NCBI GenBank assembly: GCA_036280295.1
Contig: DASURA010000251.1
Coordinates: 1-29,466, forward strand
Source: AWTP1-13 sp036280295
GTDB taxonomy: Bacteria > Pseudomonadota > Alphaproteobacteria > Rhizobiales > Hyphomicrobiaceae
DNA length: 29,466 bases
Direction of reading: 5' to 3'
The position numbers were made by a program, and so were the translations under genes. The notes under the pieces are model-generated. The model did no database searches and had not been told where the DNA came from. It saw only the letters and a list, made by a program, of their open reading frames with translations. Position 1 is the first letter of the stretch. Each line of letters begins with the position of its first letter. Shown here piece after piece: positions 1 through 6,883 of the stretch.

Positions 1-648
1 GATGGCCAGAGCGCGGTGACGATCCGCGTCTCGCAGGGCGAGCGCGAGATGGCAGCCGACAACAAGCTGCTGGGACAGTTCGACTTGGTCGGCATCCCGC
101 CGGCGCCGCGCGGCATGCCGCAGATCGAGGTGACCTTCGACATCGACGCCAACGGCATCGTGCACGTGTCGGCCAAGGACAAGGCCACCGGCAAGGAGCA
201 GTCGATCCGCATCCAGGCCTCGGGCGGTCTGTCGGATGCCGATATCAAGCGCATGACGGAGGAGGCCGAGCGCTTCAAGGATGAGGACAAGAAGAAGCGC
301 GAGCTGGTCGAGGCCCGCAACAATGCCGAAGCTCTCCTCCATTCCACCGAGAAGACGCTCGCCGAGCTGGGCGACAAGGTCTCGGCCGGCGACAAGAGCG
401 CCATCGAGTCAGCCATGGCTGCCTTGAAGACGGCCACCGAAGGCGACGATGTCAATGACATCAAGGCCAAGCTTGGCGCCCTCGGGCAGGTCTCTCTCAA
501 GCTCGGGGAATCCGTTTACGGCGCGGCTCAGCCGGGAACCGGCGATGGCAGCAGCGGGGCGGCCGGTGGCACGCAGGGCAGCGGCGGCGACAACGTCGTC
601 GATGCCGACTTCGAGGAAGTGAAGGACGATAAGAAGAAGTCGGCATAA
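1..648 (+). CDS. dnaK: Chaperone DnaK (Hsp70), C-terminal part, 5' end outside window
   Basis: The open frame runs in from the left edge, so only about the last 215 codons are present. The visible part is the end of the beta-sandwich peptide-binding domain (GIPPAPRGMPQIEVTFDIDANGIVHVSAKDK), then the helical lid (SDADIKRMTEEAERF onward), a Gly/Ser-rich linker and the typical DnaK tail VVDADFEEVKDDK. DnaK is the cytoplasmic ATP-driven Hsp70 that binds exposed hydrophobic segments and works with DnaJ and GrpE. The nucleotide-binding domain lies upstream and cannot be checked. dnaJ follows 144 bases later on the same strand, the usual pairing. The tail is ordinary and the frame is intact to its TAA stop. 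Confidence 0.97.
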   Translation, partial: DGQSAVTIRVSQGEREMAADNKLLGQFDLVGIPPAPRGMPQIEVTFDIDANGIVHVSAKDKATGKEQSIRIQASGGLSDADIKRMTEEAERFKDEDKKKRELVEARNNAEALLHSTEKTLAELGDKVSAGDKSAIESAMAALKTATEGDDVNDIKAKLGALGQVSLKLGESVYGAAQPGTGDGSSGAAGGTQGSGGDNVVDADFEEVKDDKKKSA

Positions 649-792
649 GACCTGATTGTTGGGGGGAAAACGAATGCAGGCCCTCGGCCGACCGGTAGAG
701 CTTCGGCGCTGATCCGGGAGGACGGGGGCCATATATTTTGTCCGTAGGCGGCAGGCCGCCCGCGGCGAAGAGAGAAGACTGCTGGAAATACC

Positions 793-1929
793 ATGGCCAA
801 ACGCGACTACTACGAGGTCCTCGGGCTCTCTCGGGGGGCCAACGAGCAAGACATCAAGTCGGCCTTCCGGCGGCTGGCAAAGGACTGCCACCCCGATCGC
901 AACAGCGGCGATAGCACGGCGGAGCATCGGTTCAAGGAGCTGAACGAGGCCTACGAGGTCCTCAAGGACCCGCAAAAGCGCGCTGCCTATGATCACATGG
1001 GGCACGCCGCCTTCGACGGCGCACGCAGCGGCCATGGCTTTGGCCCAGACTTCGCCAGCTCGATGTCAGACATCTTCGACGATCTGTTCGGCGAGTTCAT
1101 GGGCGGCCGGCGCAGCCGCACGCGCTCGGGGCGCGAGCGTGGCGCCGACCTGCGCTACAACATGGAGATCGACCTCGCCGAGGCGTATGCCGGCAAGACC
1201 GCGCAGATCCGTGTCCCCACCAGTGTCACCTGCACCACCTGCACTGGTACCGGTGCCAAGGCCGGGGCGCGGCCCGCCGTATGCCCGACCTGCGCCGGCC
1301 AGGGCAAGGTGCGCGCGAGCCAGGGCTTCTTCACCATCGAGCGCACCTGCCCCGGCTGCCAGGGCCGCGGCGAGATCATCTCCGATCCCTGCAGCACCTG
1401 CTCCGGCTCCGGCCGCGTCGTGCAGGAACGCACGCTGTCAGTGAACATTCCGGCAGGCGTCGAGGACGGCACGAAGATCCGGCTCGCCGGCGAGGGCGAG
1501 GCTGGCGTGCGTGGCGGCCCTCCGGGCGATCTCTACATCTTCCTGTCGATCCGCGCGCACGATTTCTTCCAGCGCGACGGCGCCGACATCTTCTGTCGCG
1601 TGCCGATCTCCATGACGACGGCGGCGCTGGGCGGCCAGGTGGATGTCCCCACCATCGACGGCGAGATGACGCGCGTGCGCGTGCCGGATGGCACCGAGAC
1701 CGGCAAGCAGTTCCGCCTCAAGGGCAAGGGCATGCCGGTGCTGCGCTCCAAGGTGATGGGCGACATGTACATCCAGGTGGAGGTGGAGACGCCCAAGAAC
1801 CTGACACGCAAGCAGCGCGAGCTGCTCGAGGCGTTTGAGCGCGAGAGCAACAAGGAGACCTCGCCACACTCCGCCGGCTTTTTCGCCAAAGTGAAAGAGT
1901 TCTTCGACGACGTCGGACGCGCGAAGTAG
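793..1929 (+). CDS. dnaJ: Co-chaperone DnaJ (Hsp40, type I)
   Basis: 378 residues, normal for the family. The J domain occupies about residues 4-70, with the HPD motif at 33-35 that stimulates DnaK ATPase. A Gly/Phe- and Arg-rich linker follows (about 75-115). Four CxxCxGxG zinc repeats begin at C147, C164, C186 and C200, all cysteines present, so this is a full type I DnaJ. The C-terminal substrate-binding beta domains run to about 345, and the protein ends in a Phe/Lys-rich helix (FFAKVKEFFDDV). It delivers unfolded clients to DnaK in the cytoplasm. The ATG at 793 gives the canonical AKRDYYEVLG start; its ribosome-binding site is weak (TGGA). Probably co-transcribed with dnaK. Confidence 0.97.
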   Translation: MAKRDYYEVLGLSRGANEQDIKSAFRRLAKDCHPDRNSGDSTAEHRFKELNEAYEVLKDPQKRAAYDHMGHAAFDGARSGHGFGPDFASSMSDIFDDLFGEFMGGRRSRTRSGRERGADLRYNMEIDLAEAYAGKTAQIRVPTSVTCTTCTGTGAKAGARPAVCPTCAGQGKVRASQGFFTIERTCPGCQGRGEIISDPCSTCSGSGRVVQERTLSVNIPAGVEDGTKIRLAGEGEAGVRGGPPGDLYIFLSIRAHDFFQRDGADIFCRVPISMTTAALGGQVDVPTIDGEMTRVRVPDGTETGKQFRLKGKGMPVLRSKVMGDMYIQVEVETPKNLTRKQRELLEAFERESNKETSPHSAGFFAKVKEFFDDVGRAK

Positions 1930-1963
1930 AACGCGCAAAAGCAACGGAATCGGGCAGGCGAAA

Positions 1964-2047
1964 ATGCCACGGGCCGGCCAAATCCGCTGCCCGAGGTGCC
2001 GGCGCGATCTCATGGAGCGTTGCGGCCGCTACGGCAATAGGCACTAA
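1964..2047 (+). CDS. Possible 27-residue Cys-rich small protein
   Basis: A short open frame lies 34 bases after the dnaJ stop, in the gap before the next gene. It would encode MPRAGQIRCPRCRRDL followed by a segment with a third Cys (C20) and a basic end. The CPRC pair plus C20 resembles half a zinc ribbon. The AGGCG about 4 bases before the ATG is a poor ribosome-binding site. I do not recognise the protein. Arg and Cys richness can arise by chance in GC-rich DNA, so this is a candidate only. Confidence 0.25.
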   Translation: MPRAGQIRCPRCRRDLMERCGRYGNRH

Positions 2048-2125
2048 CTCATCCAAGATGCTTGATCGTGCCTATCGGCGCAGCGCGCTTCCCGAAGCCC
2101 TCGCCGCCAGCGGAGGGACGTGCGT

Positions 2126-2500
2126 ATGACGCGTGACGCGTGCAAGTGGGTTATGGCCGGTGCTCTGATGTGGTCGGCGATGACGGGAGCGACTGCGGCG
2201 AATGCGGCCGGTATCGGCTGGGAGAAGCAGGGGGCCCTGCAGGCCTGTCTCGACGCCGAGATCAAGCGCTGGCTTGACGCCAGGGTCGAGCTGGTGGTGA
2301 ACGAGGATCCGACCGCCGGCGATATCAACGACGCCAAGGTCGCGCAGTGGGCGACGCAGGCGCTCAAGGGGTGCACCGCCAAAGCCGGGGGTGCCGCGGA
2401 TGCTTCCTCCGAGCAACACTTCATGAAGTACATGGCGCACTGGCGCGAGCATATCTTCAATGCCGCCAATGAGATCCGGAGACGGGGCCGGCCGGATTGA
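2126..2500 (+). CDS. Small exported protein of unknown function
   Basis: 124 residues from the ATG at 2126, chosen because GGAGGG (2112-2117) lies 8 bases before it; an in-frame GTG at 2120 would be only 2 bases from that site. The first 25 or so residues form a Sec-type signal peptide (basic start, hydrophobic VMAGALMWSAMTGATA, then ANA/AG as a possible cleavage site). The mature part is alpha-helical in character with two cysteines (in LQACLD and LKGCTA) that could pair in the periplasm, and it ends in a basic RRRGRPD. No domain recognised. It is followed by another exported unknown on the same strand. Function unassigned. Confidence 0.7.
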   Translation: MTRDACKWVMAGALMWSAMTGATAANAAGIGWEKQGALQACLDAEIKRWLDARVELVVNEDPTAGDINDAKVAQWATQALKGCTAKAGGAADASSEQHFMKYMAHWREHIFNAANEIRRRGRPD

Positions 2501-2612
2501 TCGAAGTCTGCGGCGCGGCTATGGTAATCAGAATTTCAGGTATCCGCATATCGGCCGGCACGTCGCCACAGGGCGGCACCATTGCCGATAGCGTTGGCAT
2601 TGGAGAGCGTGA

Positions 2613-3158
2613 ATGACGAGGATGGCCCGCGGACTTGCCCGTAGACTCGCATTTGCGGCGGTCGTGGCGTTTGCCGGCGCGTTGCTGCCGTTTGGCAACG
2701 CAAGCCTGGCCCAGGAGGAGATAATCAAGCAGATCGAGCTCACCGCGAAGCAGGTCGAGGGCTTCATCTCGGCGCAGAAGGACATGGTAGCGCTCGACGA
2801 GAAGGCGCAGCAAGGATCTGCCTCGGACCAGCCCGATCCCAAGATCAAGGTGGAGCTGGAGGAAATATCCAAGAAGCACGGCTTCAAGGATTTTACCGAT
2901 TATGACGACGTTGCGGTCAACATTGCCATGATCATGGCCGGCATCGATCCCGACACCAAGAAGTTCCAGCAGCCAGCGGAGATGATCCAGAAACAGATCG
3001 CCGAGATCAACGCCGACGCCAGCATCACCAAGGCCGACAAGGACAAGATGGTCGAAGAGCTGAACCAGGCGCTCAAGACCACACCGCCGATCCAGCACGC
3101 CGCGAACATTAAGCTGATCGAGAGCTACTACGACAGGCTGGAATCCGTGCTCCAGTAG
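2613..3158 (+). CDS. Exported helical protein of unknown function
   Basis: 181 residues. The ATG at 2613 is preceded by GGAGAG at good spacing. A signal peptide covers about residues 1-33 (MTRMARGLARR, hydrophobic FAAVVAFAGALLPFG, cleavage likely at SLA/Q). The mature protein is charged, Lys/Glu/Asp-rich, without cysteine, and looks largely helical. A KKHGFKDFTDYDDVAVNIAM segment at about 88-107 is the most distinctive stretch, followed by helices suggestive of a small periplasmic helical bundle. I believe similar proteins occur in other Hyphomicrobiales without a known role, but cannot test that here. It sits between dnaJ and pyrF on the same strand and could share a transcript with either neighbour. 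Confidence 0.75.
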   Translation: MTRMARGLARRLAFAAVVAFAGALLPFGNASLAQEEIIKQIELTAKQVEGFISAQKDMVALDEKAQQGSASDQPDPKIKVELEEISKKHGFKDFTDYDDVAVNIAMIMAGIDPDTKKFQQPAEMIQKQIAEINADASITKADKDKMVEELNQALKTTPPIQHAANIKLIESYYDRLESVLQ

Positions 3159-3254
3159 GGCTGATTAGTGATGGTGCAATCCGCCGTTGCATCGGCCGCA
3201 GCGGCGGATTACGGACTGCGCCCTGATGACCCGCCCTGCGAGAAGGAGAGCGGC

Positions 3255-4010
3255 GTGACAGGCACAGCATCGAGCATGGGCGCACGCGACCGATTGATCG
3301 TGGCGCTCGATTTCCCCGAGGTCAAGCAGGCACAGGCGCTTGCTGAGCGCCTTGGTCCTGCGGTTTCCTTCTACAAGATCGGCCTGGAGCTGGTGATGAC
3401 TGGCGGGCTCGACCTCGCGCGCCGGCTCAGCAACGATGGCAAGCGCGTCTTCCTGGACATGAAGCTGCTGGACATCGAGAACACGGTGGAGCGGGCCACC
3501 CGCGCCGCCGCCGCCACCGGCGCAACCTTCCTGACCGTCCACGCCAGCGATACCAAGACCTTGCGTGCCGCGGTTGCCGGCAAAGCCGGCACCGGGCTCA
3601 GCATCCTGGGTGTCACCGTCCTGACCAACCTCAATGCCACCGATCTCGCCGAGCAGGGGATCGCCGAGGCGCCGGCCGCGCTGGTCATCCGGCGCGCCCA
3701 ACTTGCCCTCGCGGCTGGCTGCGAAGGCATCGTCGCCTCGGGGCTGGAGGCCCGCCGGGTGCGCGAAGCCCTGGGGCGGAACATGGTGATCGTGACACCG
3801 GGCATCCGCATGCCCGGTGGTGCCGTCGGCGATCAGGCCAGGGTGGCAACCCCGAGGTCGGCCATAGCCGACGGCGCTGACTATCTGGTCGTCGGCCGGC
3901 CCATCACCCAGGCCGCCGACCCAAGCCTCGCGGTTGAGGCCTTCGTGCAGGAGATCGAGAACGCACTGGCGGCAGGGTGCGATACCGCGCAACCCAACCT
4001 TACCCCTTAG
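3255..4010 (+). CDS. pyrF: Orotidine 5'-phosphate decarboxylase
   Basis: Catalyses OMP to UMP, the last step of de novo pyrimidine synthesis, in the cytoplasm. The catalytic signature is intact: ALDF (D19), YKIGLE with K41, and FLDMKLLDIENTV giving the D68-x-K70-x-x-D73 set. The phosphate-binding end is VTPGIR and later YLVVGRPIT. The start is set at GTG 3255 because GGAG lies just upstream (3245-3248) and because the open frame further upstream (from 3168) has no family similarity; that gives 251 residues, slightly longer than usual, and ATG 3276 is an alternative. The stop overlaps by four bases the stop of the convergent DUF2076 gene. Confidence 0.95.
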   Translation: MTGTASSMGARDRLIVALDFPEVKQAQALAERLGPAVSFYKIGLELVMTGGLDLARRLSNDGKRVFLDMKLLDIENTVERATRAAAATGATFLTVHASDTKTLRAAVAGKAGTGLSILGVTVLTNLNATDLAEQGIAEAPAALVIRRAQLALAAGCEGIVASGLEARRVREALGRNMVIVTPGIRMPGGAVGDQARVATPRSAIADGADYLVVGRPITQAADPSLAVEAFVQEIENALAAGCDTAQPNLTP

Positions 4011-4699
4011 ATATCCATCTCGCCCCCGTCGTCCCCACCAAACCAACCGCCGTCGTCATCGTCGTCATCCTCATCATATGAAGCTTCCTGCACCGGCTCC
4101 TGCTGCTTGTCGGTGGTATCGGCAGCGTTCTGCGGCTGCGGAGAGGTGGCGGTATTGCTCGTAGCCGCGTGGGCATTGTGGCCGCCGCCGAGCATGTTGC
4201 TGATTGTGCTGGCCACCAGCATGCCGCCGGCCACGCCTGCGGCAGTCGACAGCGCGCTCTGCAGGAAACCGCCACCGCCGCCGGCCTGCTGTGGCGGAGG
4301 CTGTGGCGCTGCCTGGCCGCCCCACGCCGTCGGACGGCTGTCGTAGGCGGGAGGCGTGGCGCGCGAGCCGATCGCAGGCACGCTGGTGCCGCGCGCCGGC
4401 TCCGCCGCCGATTTGCCGCCGAGGAAGCCGCCCAGGAAGCTGCCCCCCGATGTGGCGGGCGGCTGCGCCTCGCTCTGCAGGGTCGCAACCTGCTCCTCGA
4501 GCTCCTTGATCCGGCTCTCGGCGGCCTGCAGCGCCTGCTCCTGCACCAGAACCGACTGCACCAGCATGTACGGCGCATCGCGAAGGCTGCGCACCTGCTC
4601 GTTGATCAGCGTCTCAGCCTCGGCGTCCTTCCCGTTCAACGTGAAACCGCGCATCCGATCGAACAAACCGGCAATCAGCTGGCGTTCCTCGGGTGTCAT
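4007..4699 (-). CDS. DUF2076 family protein
   Basis: 230 residues from the ATG at 4699, which has GGGAG 9 bases upstream; a longer frame to 4774 lacks such a site. The N-terminus MTPEERQLIAGLFDRMR, with DAPYMLVQSVLVQEQALQAA and a coiled coil to about residue 78, is the hallmark of DUF2076. The middle is Gly/Pro-rich with GGFLGG, then a glycine-rich hydrophobic segment (about 151-172, TAAGVAGGMLVASTISNMLGG) resembling a membrane-inserting stretch. The C-terminus is strongly acidic (seven Asp in a row near 211-216, then GGDD and EMDI). Function unknown; it may be a surface or envelope-associated protein. It lies downstream of the aldolase gene on the same strand (82-base gap) and converges on pyrF. 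Confidence 0.85.
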   Translation of the reverse strand: MTPEERQLIAGLFDRMRGFTLNGKDAEAETLINEQVRSLRDAPYMLVQSVLVQEQALQAAESRIKELEEQVATLQSEAQPPATSGGSFLGGFLGGKSAAEPARGTSVPAIGSRATPPAYDSRPTAWGGQAAPQPPPQQAGGGGGFLQSALSTAAGVAGGMLVASTISNMLGGGHNAHAATSNTATSPQPQNAADTTDKQQEPVQEASYDEDDDDDDGGWFGGDDGGEMDI

Positions 4700-4781
4700 G
4701 ACGTGTGTCTCCCTTCCAGGCCTTGCTTGAGCCGCGTATATCGTGTCGCCCGCTCGCCTGCGCAACTGGTACAATTACGAA

Positions 4782-5957
4782 TCACAGCAGCGCGCCCCTG
4801 GCGGCCACCGGCCATAGGCACTCGACACGTATGGAGGCGTGGGCCGAAGCATGGGCGGAGCCTTGGGCCGCACTCGTGCCGAGCCCGCGCACGCCGACGT
4901 ACCAATCGTGCAGATTGACCGTCGGATCGCAGTGCCCGGGGACCAGCAGCACCTTGTCGCCGCGCCGCGGTCGCGCAGCGCAGGCTGCAAGGTCAAGCAC
5001 GCCGTGCTCTTCCGAGGGCCGGTGGTAAACGGCGCCAGGCAGCTTCCAGGGCACCGGCATGCCGCTGTCAACCGAGAACGCCTTCAGCCCGGCATCGACG
5101 ACGGCCCGCTCGGGCGCCGGCGCGCTCATGACCGTGGCGTAGACGAACAGCGCGTGCTCGTAGGCGTCGAAGGCTGAGCCGTCCGCCTGGCTGTTGCGGG
5201 CATAGTCTGCGTCCATGAAAATATACGAGCCGCACTGCAACTCATTGTAGACGCCGCTCGCCGCCTCGTTCTCGTAGGTGCCCGTGCCCGCACCCGAGAC
5301 GATGCGGGCCTCAAGCCCGATCGCGCGCAGCGCACGCTGCGTCTCGTCCACGTAGGCCACCGCCTGGGTGATGAGAGCGCGCCGCTCCTCCGCGGCCCGC
5401 ACATGCTGGGCCGGGCCGTGATAGGCCTGCAGACCCGCGAACCTGAGATGCGGGGCGGCGGTGACGAGCTCGGCGATGCGGGCGGCAGGCTCGCCGGGGC
5501 CGGTGCCGCAGCGCCGGCCGCCGACGTCGATCTCGACCATCACGTCGAGTATCGTGCCCGCCTTCGCAGCCGCGGCCTCCAGCTCCGCCACATTGGCCGC
5601 ATCGTCGACGCAAATGCCGATACGGGCGCGCCGTGCCAGGGCGGCGAGACGGTCGAGCTTGGCGGTGCCGGCCACCTCGTTGGCGATCAGCACGTCGCCG
5701 ATGCCGCCCTCCACCAGCACCTCCGCCTCGGACACCTTCTGGCAGCACACGCCCACCGCCCCAAGCGCCACCTGTCTGGCGGCGATTTCGGGTGACTTGT
5801 GCGTCTTGGCATGTGCCCGCAGCCGCACACCGGTATTGGCCGCAAAGTCGGCCATGCGCTTGAGATTCCGCTCGAAGGCATCGAGGTCGATGATGAGCGC
5901 CGGCGTATCAACCTCGGCCAGCGCCATGCCGACGGCGGCGGGTGGGGATGTGGGCAT
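4782..5957 (-). CDS. D-threonine / 3-hydroxyaspartate aldolase-type PLP enzyme (DSD1 family)
   Basis: 391 residues. ATG 5957 is chosen over GTG 5963 because GGAG lies 8 bases before the ATG. It is an alanine-racemase-fold PLP enzyme: LDAFERNLKRM near the start, AHAKTHKSPEIA with the predicted PLP lysine K51, GVCCQKVSEAEVL, GAGTGTYENEA for the phosphate, and a C-terminal metal site PGHCDPT with H342 and D344. Known relatives are D-threonine aldolase, D-3-hydroxyaspartate aldolase (BhcC type) and D-serine dehydratase. From memory, the dehydratases carry His-x-Cys while the aldolases carry His-x-Asp, so an aldolase splitting a 3-hydroxy amino acid to glycine plus an aldehyde or glyoxylate is favoured. 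No other beta-hydroxyaspartate cycle gene is present. The tail carries a short repeat (SAHASAHAS) before the conserved WPVAARGAL end. Confidence 0.88.
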   Translation of the reverse strand: MPTSPPAAVGMALAEVDTPALIIDLDAFERNLKRMADFAANTGVRLRAHAKTHKSPEIAARQVALGAVGVCCQKVSEAEVLVEGGIGDVLIANEVAGTAKLDRLAALARRARIGICVDDAANVAELEAAAAKAGTILDVMVEIDVGGRRCGTGPGEPAARIAELVTAAPHLRFAGLQAYHGPAQHVRAAEERRALITQAVAYVDETQRALRAIGLEARIVSGAGTGTYENEAASGVYNELQCGSYIFMDADYARNSQADGSAFDAYEHALFVYATVMSAPAPERAVVDAGLKAFSVDSGMPVPWKLPGAVYHRPSEEHGVLDLAACAARPRRGDKVLLVPGHCDPTVNLHDWYVGVRGLGTSAAQGSAHASAHASIRVECLWPVAARGALL

Positions 5958-6180
5958 CGGCACGGCTCCGGGTGAGATGATGAGTGGTAAGATGGAGTGG
6001 TGACTTTAGCGCATCGCCGACCTGTGGGGCGTCGCCATCTTTCGCCATATTGATCGCCGATTTATGAAGCGATGCGTCGCCGGCAACGTGAGCTATAGTC
6101 TCAACGAGTGATAATAAAGAGCAACCATCGCCACATTCGCCGACCCAAGCTCACCACTCACGCACTCACCACCGCACCCC

Positions 6181-6861
6181 ATGAAAATCGGCTTCCTCAT
6201 ATTCCCCAATATCACCCAGCTCGACATGACCGGACCGTACGAGGTGCTCACGAGGCTGCCGGGCGCTGAGGTCCACCTCGTGTGGAAATCGCTCGATCCT
6301 GTGACGGCCCAGGGCGGCCTGCGCTTCCTTCCTGGTACGACGCTTACCGCCTGCCCGCAGCTGGACCTTATCTGCGTGCCCGGCGGGCCGGGGACGACGC
6401 CGCTCATGGCCGACCCCGAGGTGCTGGACTTCCTCCGTCACCAGGCTGTCGGTGCCCGCTACGTCACGGCCGTCTGCACGGGTGCCCTCGTCCTGGGTGC
6501 CGCCGGCCTGCTGCGCGGCAAGCGCGCGACCACGCATTGGTCGGCGCACCACCTTCTCACCGCCTTCGGGGCCACGCCGGTCGCCGAGCGGGTCGTCTTC
6601 GATGGCAACCTCATCACCGGCGGCGGCGTCACCGCCGGCATCGACTTCGCCCTGCGGGTCGTCGCCGAGATTGCCGGAGAGGAGGCGGCGAAGGCCATCC
6701 AGCTCGGCATCGAGTATGACCCGCAGCCACCCTTCGATGCCGGCTCGCCAGAGCGCGCCGGCACCGCCATTGTCGACCGCCTGCGCCAGGCCGGAGCGCA
6801 GGGACAGGCCGCGCGCGAGGCCGCCGTGCATGAGGCGGCCCGGCGTCTCGGCGGGCCGTAG
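6181..6861 (+). CDS. DJ-1/PfpI family protein, isonitrile hydratase-like
   Basis: 226 residues. The DJ-1/PfpI fold is clear: MKIGFLIFPNITQLDMTGPYEVL at the N-terminus, CVPGGPGT, and the nucleophile elbow VCTGALVLGAAGLLRGKRATTHW. The expected reactive cysteine is C99 followed by T100, with D15 near the N-terminus; these match the D/C/T set of Pseudomonas isonitrile hydratase (InhA), which converts isonitriles to N-formamides. Length also fits. The family includes many proteins of unknown substrate and the regulators of GATase1-AraC type, but no AraC domain is present here. It is divergent from the aldolase gene (223-base gap) and nearly abuts the convergent DUF4153 gene (12 bases). True substrate uncertain. 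Confidence 0.87.
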   Translation: MKIGFLIFPNITQLDMTGPYEVLTRLPGAEVHLVWKSLDPVTAQGGLRFLPGTTLTACPQLDLICVPGGPGTTPLMADPEVLDFLRHQAVGARYVTAVCTGALVLGAAGLLRGKRATTHWSAHHLLTAFGATPVAERVVFDGNLITGGGVTAGIDFALRVVAEIAGEEAAKAIQLGIEYDPQPPFDAGSPERAGTAIVDRLRQAGAQGQAAREAAVHEAARRLGGP

Positions 6862-6863
6862 AC

Positions 6864-6883
6864 CTACCTCGCCCTACCTCGCC
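6864..6883. repeat. 10-bp tandem duplication at gene end
   Basis: Two exact adjacent copies of CTACCTCGCC (6864-6873 and 6874-6883). The second copy holds the DUF4153 stop codon; the first repeats it just outside the gene. It looks like a simple slippage duplication in the short gap between two convergent genes. Confidence 0.8.
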
